Positions 15,579-24,852 are shown, numbered from the stretch's first letter. The stretch: 64,000 bases of DNA from Rhodoplanes sp. (GCF_013377085.1 NZ_JACAAX010000003.1:124001-188000), one strand, 5' to 3'. Made by a program: numbers and translations. The notes: generated by a model not told the origin, from the letters alone.

Positions 15579-16772
15579 TCACACCACCGCCGGCACGGTC
15601 GTCGCCGGCGGCGTGTTGCGGCTGCGGGTGGTGCGCACGATGCCGTCGATGATGGTCATGCCGATGCCGGGCAGGTCGCCGAGCCGGATCGACTCCAGAA
15701 AATCCTTGCCGGCGGAATGCTGCGCCTTGTCCATGATGACGAAGTCGGCGGCGCGGCCGACCTCGACCAGGCCGCAGTCGAGCGAGCGCATGCGCGCCGT
15801 GTTGCCGGTGGCGAAGCAGAAGGCGATCTCGGCCGGCACCTCGCCGAGCGCGGAGAGCATCGACACCATGCGGATGATGCCGAGCGGTTGCACGCCGGAG
15901 CCGGCGGGGCCGTCGGTGCCGAGGATGATGCGCTCCATCTGGTTCAGCTCACGGGCGGCGCGCAGCGTGTAGAGCGCGGCGCGCTCGTTGCCGTTGTGGA
16001 CGATCTCCAGGCCACGGCGGCAGCCCTCGCAGATGCAGCGGATCTCGCGGTCCGGCAGCGCCGTGTGGCCGCCATTGATGTGGCCGACCACGTCGGTGTC
16101 GGCCTCCAGCACCATGTCGGCGCCGATCAGGCCGGAGCCCGGGATCGACGGGCCGCCGGTGTGGATGGTCGACTGGATGCCGTATTTTCTGGCCCACGCC
16201 ACCATCTGGCGGGCGTTGGCGCCGTCCTTGACGCCGCCGAGCCCGACCTCGCCCAACAGCTTGACGCCGGCGGCGGCCAGTTCCCGAAAATCCTCCTCGA
16301 CCATGCCGTGCTCCAGCACCGGCGCGCCGGCGTGCAGCTTGACGCCGGCGACCCGGAACGCATCGAAGCAGCGCTGCGCCGTGATGGCCATCGCCTTGAG
16401 GCCGACAATGTCGCGCGGCCGCCCGGGCGTGTGCACCTCGCCGGCCGAGATCATCGTGGTGACGCCGCCGTGCAGGCTGGAATCGATCCAGCCGAGCTGA
16501 TTCTGGCGCGGCGTCCAGTCGCCGGCGACCGGATGCACGTGGCTGTCGATCAGTCCCGGCGTCACCACGGTGCCGTGCGCGTCGACCGTCGTGGTCGCGC
16601 CTTCGACGTCGACGTCCTTGGCGCGGCCGATCGCGGTGATCCTGCCGTCCACCGCGACGATGGTGTCGGCGTCGAGGATCGGGTTCTCCATCGCGCCCGA
16701 CAGCAGCAGCCCGATATTGCGGATCACCAGCTTGGTCGGGCCGGCGGCTCCCGCCGGAGCATCGTGAGCCAT
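15579..16772 (-). CDS. Enamidase (6-oxo-1,4,5,6-tetrahydronicotinate amidohydrolase)
   Basis: This 397-residue member of the amidohydrolase superfamily has the metal site HVHP (H78, H80) after TPGLIDS, later histidines in STIHTGG and GHINGGHTALP, and the catalytic Asp in ILGTDGPAGSG. The sequence pattern resembles the enamidase of Eubacterium barkeri, which hydrolyses the ring of 1,4,5,6-tetrahydro-6-oxonicotinate to 2-formylglutarate and ammonia. That is exactly the step after the reductase at 11079. The ATG at 16772 has a strong GAGGAGAAG ribosome-binding site; the further upstream frame has none. It is divergent from the ferredoxin reductase gene, with an operator palindrome between them. 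Another imidazolonepropionase-like hydrolase is possible, but context favours enamidase. Confidence 0.85.
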   Translation of the reverse strand: MAHDAPAGAAGPTKLVIRNIGLLLSGAMENPILDADTIVAVDGRITAIGRAKDVDVEGATTTVDAHGTVVTPGLIDSHVHPVAGDWTPRQNQLGWIDSSLHGGVTTMISAGEVHTPGRPRDIVGLKAMAITAQRCFDAFRVAGVKLHAGAPVLEHGMVEEDFRELAAAGVKLLGEVGLGGVKDGANARQMVAWARKYGIQSTIHTGGPSIPGSGLIGADMVLEADTDVVGHINGGHTALPDREIRCICEGCRRGLEIVHNGNERAALYTLRAARELNQMERIILGTDGPAGSGVQPLGIIRMVSMLSALGEVPAEIAFCFATGNTARMRSLDCGLVEVGRAADFVIMDKAQHSAGKDFLESIRLGDLPGIGMTIIDGIVRTTRSRNTPPATTVPAVV

Positions 16773-16861
16773 GTCTTCTTCTCCTCGTTGCAGGGCGGAC
16801 CCGTTCGTCTGCGTATCGGCCGCACGGGCCGTTGACAAGGTCGTCCGGGCTCCGCCATATT

Positions 16862-16875
16862 GTTAGTACACTAAC
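16862..16875. promoter_or_regulatory. Operator candidate 3, between enamidase and ferredoxin reductase genes
   Basis: GTTAGT-AC-ACTAAC is a perfect inverted repeat in the 153-bp divergent promoter region. It matches the other three sites in the right-hand ACTAAC and the TT...GTACACTAAC core. A single site here could control both directions. Confidence 0.65.
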
Positions 16876-16925
16876 GATCTCCGGCCGCCAAGCCGTACCC
16901 CTGGAATCCCTCGAAGGTTCGACCC

Positions 16926-17714
16926 ATGAGCAATGTCTTCGAAGAGCAGGTTCTCGACGTCCGTCACTGGACCGACACGCTGTTCAGCTTCTCGACGACC
17001 CGTGACCCCGGCTGCCGCTTCAAGAGCGGCCAGTTCGTCATGCTGGGCCTGCCGGCCGAGGGCCTGCCGGGCGAAGGCCGGCCGCTGATGCGCGCCTACT
17101 CGATCGCGTCGCCGCACTATGCCGACGTGCTCGACTTCTTCTCCATCAAGGTGCCGAACGGGCCGCTGACCTCGAAGCTGCAGACGATCAGGCCGGGCGA
17201 CCGCATCATCGTCGGCCGCAAGGCGACCGGCACGCTGGTGATCGACAACCTGAAGAGCGGCGCGACCCTGTATCTGCTGGCGACCGGCACCGGGCTGGCG
17301 CCGTTCCTCTCGACCATCCGGGATCCCGAGACCTACGAGCGATTCGACAAGGTCGTGCTGGTGCACGGCGTGCGGACGATCGCCGAGCTCGCCTATCGCG
17401 AGCTGATCGAGACCGAGCTGCCGAACGACGAGTTCCTGGGCGAGCTGATCACCGAGAAGCTCACCTACTACCCGACCGTGACCCGCGAGGAGTTCCGCAA
17501 TCGCGGCCGCATCACCCATCTGATCACGTCCGGCAAGCTTTTCGACGACATCGGCCTGCCGGCGCTCGACCCCGGTCGCGACCGGGTGATGATGTGCGGC
17601 AGCCCGGCGCTGCTCGCCGACATGACGCCGATCCTGGAGCAGGCCGGCTTTGCCGAGGGCAACACCGGCGAGCCGGGCGACTACGTCGTCGAGAAGGCGT
17701 TTGCCGAGAGGTGA
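16926..17714 (+). CDS. fpr: Ferredoxin--NADP reductase
   Basis: This 262-residue FAD protein transfers electrons between NADPH and ferredoxin. It shows the FAD-binding RAYSIASP motif (~residues 59-66), the flavin segment GPLTSKLQTIRPGD, the pyridine-nucleotide motif LATGTGLAPFLS (~residues 117-128) and MMCGSPALL near the end. The length and C-terminal VEKAFAER fit the bacterial subclass of Fpr, which ends close to the flavin. Its promoter is shared with enamidase and carries the cluster palindrome, so it likely provides reduced ferredoxin for 6-hydroxynicotinate reductase. No ferredoxin gene lies in the cluster, so the carrier must come from elsewhere. Confidence 0.9.
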   Translation: MSNVFEEQVLDVRHWTDTLFSFSTTRDPGCRFKSGQFVMLGLPAEGLPGEGRPLMRAYSIASPHYADVLDFFSIKVPNGPLTSKLQTIRPGDRIIVGRKATGTLVIDNLKSGATLYLLATGTGLAPFLSTIRDPETYERFDKVVLVHGVRTIAELAYRELIETELPNDEFLGELITEKLTYYPTVTREEFRNRGRITHLITSGKLFDDIGLPALDPGRDRVMMCGSPALLADMTPILEQAGFAEGNTGEPGDYVVEKAFAER

Positions 17715-17726
17715 GGCGGCTGTCCG

Positions 17727-17850
17727 GTCGTTCCGGGGCGGCGCGCAAGCGCCGAGCCCGGAACCCATAACCCCTGTCTTTCGTGAGCCGCCGGCACCGG
17801 GGATATGGATTCCGGGCTCGCGGACCGGCGGTCCGCGCCCCGGAATGACG
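17727..17850. repeat. Extragenic palindrome, family A
   Basis: The arms TCGTTCCGGGGCGGCGCG and CGCGCCCCGGAATGACG enclose CCCGGAACCCATA and GATATGGATTCCGGG. It lies between the convergent fpr and livF genes. The remaining sequence to 17943 has no visible gene. Confidence 0.8.
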
Positions 17851-17943
17851 AAAGGTGCAAAGCGCTCCGCCGTAAGGTGACGGAGTACAGCGGCACGCGA
17901 GGTCCCACCGCCCCGAACGGCTGCAGTCGTCCCTTCGTTCTTC

Positions 17944-18666
17944 TCACACCGCCAGATAGGCATCGCGCACGTCCGGGCGCGCGTCGAGCTCGGCGAGCGT
18001 GCCGGTGAACTGAACCCGGCCCTTCTCGAGGATCACGGCGCGATCGGAGATCAGCCGGGCGAAGTGCAGGTTCTGCTCGGAGAGCAGGATCGACAGGCCC
18101 TCCTGCTTCATCGCCAGGATGGCGGCCGCCATCTGCTCGACGATTTTCGGGGCGAGGCCTTCCGACGGCTCGTCCAGCAGCACCAGCGACGGATTGCCCA
18201 TCAGGGTGCGGGCGATGGTGAGCATCTGCTGCTCGCCGCCGCTCATCCGGCCGCCGGGGCGCTTGCGCATCTCGGCCAGGTTGGGGAACAGGCTGAAGAG
18301 CTTCTCGGGCTCCCAGGTCGGCGCCCCCTCGCGCGGCGCCTGGCGGCCGACCAGGAGGTTTTCCTCCACGGTCAGGTCCGAAAAGATGCGGCGGTTCTCC
18401 GGCACGAAGCCCAGCCCGCGGCGGGCGATCTCGTAGGTCGGCAGATGGGTGATCTCGTCGGCGTCGAACCACACCGTGCCGGTGCGGCGCGCCACCATGG
18501 CCATGATCGACAGGAACGTGGTCGACTTGCCGGCGCCGTTGCGGCCGAGCAGCGCCACCACCTCGCCGGTGTGCACCGTGAAGTCGACGTCGAACAGGAT
18601 GTGGGCCTGCCCGTAGAAGGCGTTGAGACTGACGACGTCGAGCTGGGAGGTTCTGGGCCAGTTCAT
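17944..18666 (-). CDS. livF: Branched-chain-type ABC transporter ATP-binding protein
   Basis: This 240-residue ATPase has Walker A GRNGAGKST, signature MSGGEQQM and Walker B LVLLDEPSEGLAP, with the short form and LivF-type C-terminus (ARPDVRDAYLAV). It pairs with LivG, whose stop it overlaps: the ATG at 18666 lies within the last codons of livG (which ends at 18663). The operon order is binding protein, fused permease, LivG, LivF, all on the minus strand. The promoter region ahead of the first gene carries operator candidate 4, so import of nicotinate or a related carboxylate is likely, though Liv systems carry many substrates. Confidence 0.9.
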   Translation of the reverse strand: MNWPRTSQLDVVSLNAFYGQAHILFDVDFTVHTGEVVALLGRNGAGKSTTFLSIMAMVARRTGTVWFDADEITHLPTYEIARRGLGFVPENRRIFSDLTVEENLLVGRQAPREGAPTWEPEKLFSLFPNLAEMRKRPGGRMSGGEQQMLTIARTLMGNPSLVLLDEPSEGLAPKIVEQMAAAILAMKQEGLSILLSEQNLHFARLISDRAVILEKGRVQFTGTLAELDARPDVRDAYLAV

Positions 18667-19478
18667 CGGTGCGCCTCCTCTGCGGCCGCACCCGGCGTGG
18701 CTGCGCCCAAATCCTGGTGGCGGGCGTCGTAGACCAGCCCTTCGCCGAGATAGATGGCCTGCACCTCGGGGTCGCGGCGCACCTCGGCCGGCGGCCCCTC
18801 GGCGATCAGCATGCCGCGGGACAGCACCATCATGCGGTCGGCATGCTCGAACACCACGTCCATGTCGTGCTCGGTGAACAGCACGCCGATGCCCTCGCGC
18901 CGGGCGATCTCGGCGGTGAGCCGCATCAGGCCGATGCGCTCCTTCGGCGCCATGCCGGCGGTCGGCTCGTCCATCAACAGGAGTTTCGGCGTGTTGGCGA
19001 GCGCGATGGCGAGCTCGAGCCGCTTGAGGTCGCCGTAGGCGAGCTCGGCGGCGGCGCGCTCGGCGTAGGATCCCATGCCGACCAGGTCGAGCAGCCGGTC
19101 GGCCTCGGCGGCTTGCGCGGCGCCGCCGTGGCCCCACCAGCGGGCGAGCGAGCGGGCGTGCGACAGCAGCGCCACCTGCACGTTCTCGCGCACCGTCATC
19201 GAGCCGAAGGTCGCGGTGATCTGGAAGGTGCGGCCGACGCCCATGCGCCATACGGCGCGTGGCGGCAGTCCGCGGGTCGAGACGCCGTCGATGCGGATCT
19301 CGCCGGCATCCGGTTTGATCTGGCCGTTGAGCATGTTGAAGCAGGTGCTCTTGCCCGCGCCGTTCGGCCCGATCAGCGCCAGGATCTCGCCGCGGTCGAG
19401 CGCGAAGGAGACGTCGCGGACGGCCTGGACGCCGGCATAGGACTTGGCGAGGCTCTCGACCTCCAGGAGGTGGGTCAC
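18663..19478 (-). CDS. livG: Branched-chain-type ABC transporter ATP-binding protein
   Basis: This 271-residue ATPase has Walker A GPNGAGKST, the LivG-type signature LAYGDLKRLE (in place of LSGGQ), Walker B LLLMDEPTAGM and the H-loop FTEHDMDVVF. It overlaps the permease gene at its start by four bases and livF at its end, so all are co-translated. A short Ala/Glu-rich C-terminal tail (DLGAATPGAAAEEAHR) extends beyond the usual LivG end. It is one of two ATPases driving the transporter. Confidence 0.9.
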   Translation of the reverse strand: MTHLLEVESLAKSYAGVQAVRDVSFALDRGEILALIGPNGAGKSTCFNMLNGQIKPDAGEIRIDGVSTRGLPPRAVWRMGVGRTFQITATFGSMTVRENVQVALLSHARSLARWWGHGGAAQAAEADRLLDLVGMGSYAERAAAELAYGDLKRLELAIALANTPKLLLMDEPTAGMAPKERIGLMRLTAEIARREGIGVLFTEHDMDVVFEHADRMMVLSRGMLIAEGPPAEVRRDPEVQAIYLGEGLVYDARHQDLGAATPGAAAEEAHR

Positions 19479-21445
19479 GGCTTCGCCCTCCCGCTGACGG
19501 ACTTCTTCGCGACGTCATCCGGGTCGGCGAACCGGCCGGAGATGCCGCCGGCGCCCGCCGCGGCCATCATGGCCGCCGCGCCCGGCGACGGCCTCGGGTC
19601 GCTGCGCCACTCGGCGAACCGCGCCCGCCAGTCCGACAGCGCGCCGACGATTCCCTTGGGGAAGGCCAGCACGATCACCACGATGGCGGCGCCGAGGATC
19701 AGCTTCGAATAGTCGGTCTGGCTGATCAGCCAGATCGACAGCGCCTTGAACACCACGGCGCCGGCGATCGGCCCCAGCACCGTCTCGATGCCGCCGAGCA
19801 GCACCATCACCAGCCCGTCGACCGAGGTCGGGATGCCCATCACGTCGGGGAAGACGCTGCCCTTGAGGAAGGCGAACAGCCCGCCGCCGAGGCCGGCCGC
19901 GGCGCCCGCCACCACGAAGGCGATCCACTGCACCCGCTTGCGGTCGATGCCGATCGCCTCGGCGCGCAGCTCGGAGTCGCGCGTGGCCCGCAGCGCGTAG
20001 CCGAAGGGCGAGAAGATCACCATGTGCAGGAACGCCAGCGCCGGCACCACGAAGGCCAGCGTCAGCCAGAAGAAGCCGGACGGGTGCGACGCGAAGGGGG
20101 CGGGCCAGATGCCGAGGATGCCGTTGTCGCCGCCCGTCACCGACACCCACTGGAAGGCGATCGACCAGACGATCTGCGAGAAGGCGAGCGTCAGCATGGC
20201 GAAATAGACGCCGGACAGCGACACCGCGAACCAGCCGACGATGGCGGCGCCGAAGGCGGCGAGCACCGGCCCGGCGAAGATCGCCAGCACCATGGGGAGG
20301 CCGGCGGCATGCACCCCGAAGGCGGCGCCGTAGCAGCCCAGCCCGAAATAGGCGGCATGGCCGAACGAGGCGAGGCCGCCGACCGTCATCAGAAGGTGCA
20401 GGCTGGCGGCGAACAGCGTGAAGATCAGGATCTCGCTGCCGACCGTGAGGGCGTAGTCGGACAGCCACAGCGGCTGCAGCGCGACGAACGCCACGACGAT
20501 CCCGGCGATGATGAGCTCGGTCCGGTTGAGCGGCCGCCACGGCCGCACCGTGGTGCCGATCGCGGCCTGGGCGGGCGGCGGCATCTTGCCGAACAGGCCC
20601 CAGGGCCGCACCACCAGCACGATCGCCATCACGACGAACACCAGCACCAGCGAGATCTTCGGGAAGACCAGGATGCCGAAGGCGTTGAGCTCGGAGACGA
20701 TGATGGCGGCGACGAAGGCGCCCGTGGTGGAGCCGAGCCCGCCGATCACCACGACGACGAAGGCCTCGACGATGATGCGGAGATCCATCGCGTGGTTGAC
20801 GGCGTCGCGCGGGATCTGCAGCGCGCCGCCGAGCGCGGCGAGGAAGACGCCGAGCGCGAACACGCCGGTGAACAGCCATTTCTGATTGATGCCGAGCGCC
20901 GCCACCATGCCGCGGTCGAGGGTCGCGGCGCGCACCAGCACGCCCCAGCGGGTGCGATGGAACAGCACCCACAGGCCGGCCAGCACCAGCGGCCCGAGCA
21001 CGATCAGGAACAGGTCGTAGGAGGGGATGCGCTTGCCGAACATCACCACGGCCCCGGCGAGGCCCGGGGCGCGCGGGCCGACCAGATCTTCCGGCCCCCA
21101 GATGATCAGCACCAGATCCTCGACCATCAGGGTGACGCCGAAGGTGGCGAGGAGCTGAAACAGCTCGGGCGCGTGATAGATGCGGCGCAGCAGCACCATC
21201 TCGAGCAGGCAGCCGAGCAGCGCCACGAACGCGGCGGCGGCCAGGAGCGCGAACCAGAATCCGAACACGCCGGTCAGGCGCTCGGTCAGCGTGTAGGCCA
21301 CATAGGCGCCCAGCATGTAGAAGGCGCCGTGGGCGAAGTTCACGATGCGGGTGACGCCGAAGATGATCGACAGGCCCGAGGCGACCAGGAACAGCGAGGC
21401 CGCGCTGGCGAGGCCGGTCATGAACTGAACGAAGACGAGCTGCAT
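19475..21445 (-). CDS. Fused LivH-LivM ABC transporter permease
   Basis: This 656-residue membrane protein unites both Liv permeases. Residues 1-~290 match LivH (start MQLVFVQFMTGLASAASLFL, then GLSIIFGVTRIVNFAHGAFY), and residues ~300-656 match LivM (SLHLLMTVGGLASFGHAAYFG, then ATRDSELRAEAIGID before the ATPase-contact region). In most genomes these are two genes; here one chain would form the whole channel. The C-terminus is a 50-residue basic/Ala-rich extension. The start overlaps no gene; 284 bp with a family C repeat separate it from the binding-protein gene. The domain assignment is clear; the substrate is inferred only from context. Confidence 0.9.
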   Translation of the reverse strand: MQLVFVQFMTGLASAASLFLVASGLSIIFGVTRIVNFAHGAFYMLGAYVAYTLTERLTGVFGFWFALLAAAAFVALLGCLLEMVLLRRIYHAPELFQLLATFGVTLMVEDLVLIIWGPEDLVGPRAPGLAGAVVMFGKRIPSYDLFLIVLGPLVLAGLWVLFHRTRWGVLVRAATLDRGMVAALGINQKWLFTGVFALGVFLAALGGALQIPRDAVNHAMDLRIIVEAFVVVVIGGLGSTTGAFVAAIIVSELNAFGILVFPKISLVLVFVVMAIVLVVRPWGLFGKMPPPAQAAIGTTVRPWRPLNRTELIIAGIVVAFVALQPLWLSDYALTVGSEILIFTLFAASLHLLMTVGGLASFGHAAYFGLGCYGAAFGVHAAGLPMVLAIFAGPVLAAFGAAIVGWFAVSLSGVYFAMLTLAFSQIVWSIAFQWVSVTGGDNGILGIWPAPFASHPSGFFWLTLAFVVPALAFLHMVIFSPFGYALRATRDSELRAEAIGIDRKRVQWIAFVVAGAAAGLGGGLFAFLKGSVFPDVMGIPTSVDGLVMVLLGGIETVLGPIAGAVVFKALSIWLISQTDYSKLILGAAIVVIVLAFPKGIVGALSDWRARFAEWRSDPRPSPGAAAMMAAAGAGGISGRFADPDDVAKKSVSGRAKP

Positions 21446-21577
21446 CGGTGGTCACGGTCGGGTTGGCCGAGGGATTTCGGCAATCGTCCGCGACGCAGCC
21501 GCGGCTCGGGACGGGACGGCCCGTCGGTTCTTCCAATACGGTCTGTTGAATGATCGGCGATTGCGGCCCCGCCCATA

Positions 21578-21717
21578 CCTCCCCCTGGAGGGGGGAAGTC
21601 GGACCGCGAAGCGGTCCGGGAGGGGGTGATCGGCGAAGCCGGTATGCGGGGCTTCACCCCACCCCGGTCGCGAGCTGCGCTCGCGCCCCACCCTCCCCCT
21701 CCAGGGGAGGGTGGTCA
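21578..21717. repeat. Palindromic repeat, family C
   Basis: ACCTCCCCCTGGAGGGGGGA at the left and CCCTCCCCCTCCAGGGGAGG at the right enclose GGTGATCGGCGAAGCCGG and GGCTTCACCCCACCCCGG. Near-identical elements occur at 37219 and 39850. It lies within the liv operon, between binding-protein and permease genes, where it could reduce downstream expression. Confidence 0.85.
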
Positions 21718-21729
21718 TCGCGCCGCCGC

Positions 21730-22932
21730 TCAGTTTTGCGGACGCAGCTTCTTCACCTCGTCGTCGCTCGGCAGATACTTGGCGCCGTCCCGATAGCTGA
21801 AGTCGACCATCACGCCCTTGCCGTCCTTGACGGCGGTCTTGCCGACGAAGGCGCCGAGGGTCGACTGATGGTCGATGGCGCGGAACGTCACCTCGCCGAA
21901 CGGCGTGCCGACCTTGAGGTTCTCGGTCGCCGTGATCAGCTTCTCGGTGTCGGTCGAGTTCGCCTTGGTGAGCACCGCGGCAGCCGACTTCATCAGGGCG
22001 TAGCCGACCACCGAGCCCAGCCGCGGATAGTCGTTGTACTTGGCTTGGTAGGCCTTGAGGAACGCCTGATGCTCGGGCGTGTCTATGCCGTACCAGGGAT
22101 AGCCGGTGGTGAGCCAGCCTTCCGGCGTCTCAGCCTTCAGCGGATCGAGATATTCGGGCTCGCCGGTCAGGAAGCTGACCACGGTCTTGCCCTGGAACAG
22201 GCCGCGGGTGTTGCCCTCGCGCACGAACTTCACGAGATCGGGGCCGAACGTCACGTTGAGAATGGCTTCCGGCTTGGTCGCCTCGAGCGCCTCGGAGACG
22301 GCGCCGGCGTCGATCTTGCCCTGCGGCGGCCACTGCTCGCCGACCCACTCGATGTCGGGCCGCTTGGCCGAGAGGAGCTGCTTGAACACCGCGACGGCCG
22401 ACTGGCCGTACTCGTAGTTCGGCGCCACCGTCGCCCAGCGCTTGGCCGGCAGCTTCGCCGCCTCCTCGGCCAGCATGGCGGCCTGCATGTAGTTGGAGGG
22501 GCGCAGGCGGAACGTGTAGCGGTTGCCCTTCGACCAGACGACCGCGTCGGTCAGCGGCTCGCCGGCCAGATAATAGATCTTCTTCTGCGCCGCGAAGTCG
22601 GAGATCGCCAGGCCGATATGGGAGAAGAACGCGCCGGTGAGCATCACCACGCCTTCCTTGGAGACCAGCTCGTTGGCCGCCGTCACGGCGTCGGCCGGCT
22701 TGCCGGCGTCGTCCTTGGAGATCACCACCAGGGTCTTGCCGTTGATGCCGCCCTTGGCGTTGATCTCCTCGACGGCGAGCTGCCATCCCTTGCGGTAAGG
22801 CTCGGTGAAGGCGGGCAGGCCCGAATAGCTGTTGATCTCGCCGATCTTGATGTCCTCGGCGAGGAGCTGGCCCGGCATCGCGAGGGCGAACGCGGCAGCG
22901 AGGATATGGCGGTAGGTCACGGTTTTCGGCAC
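21730..22932 (-). CDS. Branched-chain-type ABC transporter substrate-binding protein
   Basis: This 400-residue periplasmic protein of the LivK/Peripla_BP_6 family has a signal peptide ending around LLAEDIKIGE (cleavage near residue 25), then GEINSYSGLPAFTEPYRKGW and ELVSKEGVVMLTGAFFS. It would deliver the substrate to the fused permease. The start is GTG at 22932 with GAGGGA upstream. About 165 bp further upstream is operator candidate 4, which places the transporter under the same control as the nicotinate enzymes. A nicotinate, hydroxynicotinate or dicarboxylate ligand would fit; amino acids remain possible. Confidence 0.88.
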   Translation of the reverse strand: MPKTVTYRHILAAAFALAMPGQLLAEDIKIGEINSYSGLPAFTEPYRKGWQLAVEEINAKGGINGKTLVVISKDDAGKPADAVTAANELVSKEGVVMLTGAFFSHIGLAISDFAAQKKIYYLAGEPLTDAVVWSKGNRYTFRLRPSNYMQAAMLAEEAAKLPAKRWATVAPNYEYGQSAVAVFKQLLSAKRPDIEWVGEQWPPQGKIDAGAVSEALEATKPEAILNVTFGPDLVKFVREGNTRGLFQGKTVVSFLTGEPEYLDPLKAETPEGWLTTGYPWYGIDTPEHQAFLKAYQAKYNDYPRLGSVVGYALMKSAAAVLTKANSTDTEKLITATENLKVGTPFGEVTFRAIDHQSTLGAFVGKTAVKDGKGVMVDFSYRDGAKYLPSDDEVKKLRPQN

Positions 22933-23097
22933 GGCGAGGGTCCCTCTTTTCGGTGCGATCGACCGGCCAGTGCGTGTCCGGTCTCCTGTGCGACCGGCCT
23001 CGCAGGCGGCCGGTCTTGAGCGGTCCTGGATACCGGGTCTCGGGCGCTCAATGCGTCGTCGAATCGGATCCGAAAGGTCCGCGATCGTCGCGAATTC

Positions 23098-23111
23098 ATT
23101 TGCACACTAAC
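23098..23111. promoter_or_regulatory. Operator candidate 4, upstream of the liv-type transporter operon
   Basis: ATTTGCACACTAAC differs at one position from ATTTGTACACTAAC at 10946. The right arm ACTAAC is intact and the left arm is imperfect. It sits in the ~370-bp space between the binding-protein gene and the symporter gene, and upstream of the former. The rest of this space (23112-23297) shows no gene. Confidence 0.6.
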
Positions 23112-23297
23112 GGTATCAACTCCGCGTCCGCGCGCAAGAACGAAACGCAGGCAGCGGCGGCGCATCATTGCATATTGTTTGGACGTGTCATCCGCCAAAA
23201 AACCCGCGGTTTCGCGCCGCGACAGCGACGGAATCGAGCGTGGCCGGCGGGGCGCTGCCTGATTTTGATCCAGCCGCGCTGCGCTGCAAAATTGGCG

Positions 23298-24704
23298 TCA
23301 GGGGCCGGATTTGCTGCGGCGTCCGGTCGCAAGTGGTCCGCGCAGGAGGCCGAGCCCGACCACGCCGGCGCTGACCGCGAGGCCGGTCAGCAGGGGATTG
23401 ATGGGGAGGGGAACCAGCAGGCGCACCGCCACGGCAGCCGCCGTGCTGCCGATCATCGAGGCGATCGCCCACATGGCAGGCAGCCGGCCGGGACAGAAGA
23501 TCGCCAGCGACAGCGGCAGGAACACGGCGGCCCCGCGCAGCGCCATCGACATGTAGTTCCAGTCCAGCACATAGGAGTCGAGGGCCGACAGCGCGATCAG
23601 CATCGCGGCCACCGTCACGGCGACGACGGTGGCGCGGTTGATGCGCAGCAGCGCCGCGTCGCTGCGCACGCCGACGAGGCCGCGGCCGATGTCGTTGGCC
23701 ATCATGGTTCCGATGCCGAGCGCCAGGCCGGCGATCGATCCCACCACCGAGAGCAGGATGCCGGCCAGCCCGATGCCGCCGAGCCACCCCGGCAGATAGA
23801 GCATCAGATACATGGGCAGCGCCAGCACGGGCGCGAGCTCCGGATGGCGCGCATGCATGAGCATGCCGACCGCGATCGACGGCAGGCCGATCGGGATCGT
23901 GATCAGGGCCGCGGTGGCGGCCCCGACGGCGGCGACGCGCGTGTCCGAGGCCGCGTAGATCGCCTGCACATAGGTCTGGGTGCAGATCACGCCGACGATC
24001 AGCGACATCAGATTGTAGAGCGTCTCGCCGATGCCGCGGCCCCACAGGCTGAACCAGGGAAAGGCGGGAAACTGCGCGTCGAAATCCGGCATCTCGGCGA
24101 GCGACAGGCCGGCGGCGCCGCCGGCGATCCACAGCGTCGCCCACAGCACCGCCATCTTCAGGAGCCCCGAAACCCCGGCGCCCTTGAGGCCGCCGAAGGT
24201 CCCGTAGGCGAGCACGAGCGCGGCCAGCACGGCTGCGGCGATCAGCGGCGTCAGGCCGAACATCGCCACCATCAGGTGGATGCCGGCGAGCGCGCTCGCC
24301 ACGGCGCTGAACAGAATCCCGAGCGACGATACCAGGCTGGCCAGCGGGCCGGCCGTCGGGCCGTAGGGGATCGCGAGATATTGCGGGATCGTCTCCAGCC
24401 CGCTCTTGCGCAGCGGGTGCGCGTAGAACACGGCGAGGACCAGCAGCGCGATGCCGGTGCCGAGCGTGAACCACCAGCCCGAGAGGCCGAAGGCGGCCGC
24501 CATCTGGGCGGTGCCGACCGTCGAGGCGCCGCCGACTGCGGTGCCCGAGATGCTGCCGGCGATCAGGATGGCGCCGGCCGAGCGGCCGTTCAGGCTGTAG
24601 CCCTGGGCGGAGCGGACCTTTCGCGACGACCAGGTGCCGATGCCGACGACGACCAGCACGGTGCCGGCGAGGCCGGCGAGCTGCAGAGCGGAGAGCGAGA
24701 GCAT
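23298..24704 (-). CDS. Sodium:solute symporter family protein
   Basis: This 468-residue membrane protein has about 13 hydrophobic helices. The N-terminal GYSLNGRSAGAILIAGSISG and the STVGTAQMAAAFGLSGWWF segment, with conserved Gly/Ser at the sodium site, match the SSS family. The ATG at 24704 begins the first helix; a TTG start 36 bp upstream is less likely. It is divergent from a LysR gene, with a family A palindrome between them, so it may be its target. Substrates in the family range from proline and pantothenate to acetate and urea, and nothing here decides which. Confidence 0.85.
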   Translation of the reverse strand: MLSLSALQLAGLAGTVLVVVGIGTWSSRKVRSAQGYSLNGRSAGAILIAGSISGTAVGGASTVGTAQMAAAFGLSGWWFTLGTGIALLVLAVFYAHPLRKSGLETIPQYLAIPYGPTAGPLASLVSSLGILFSAVASALAGIHLMVAMFGLTPLIAAAVLAALVLAYGTFGGLKGAGVSGLLKMAVLWATLWIAGGAAGLSLAEMPDFDAQFPAFPWFSLWGRGIGETLYNLMSLIVGVICTQTYVQAIYAASDTRVAAVGAATAALITIPIGLPSIAVGMLMHARHPELAPVLALPMYLMLYLPGWLGGIGLAGILLSVVGSIAGLALGIGTMMANDIGRGLVGVRSDAALLRINRATVVAVTVAAMLIALSALDSYVLDWNYMSMALRGAAVFLPLSLAIFCPGRLPAMWAIASMIGSTAAAVAVRLLVPLPINPLLTGLAVSAGVVGLGLLRGPLATGRRSKSGP

Positions 24705-24852
24705 GCGGAACGCGGAGCTTGCGGGCGCGGGGGCGCGCAATTTTCACGTGCTCCGCCCGTGGGATGACGGCGCGACCATGCTCCCGCGGCCCCCGGCGGT
24801 CCAATGCTGTATTGCACTTTTTTAATCGCAGAAATGGATTAAACTCAAACGT

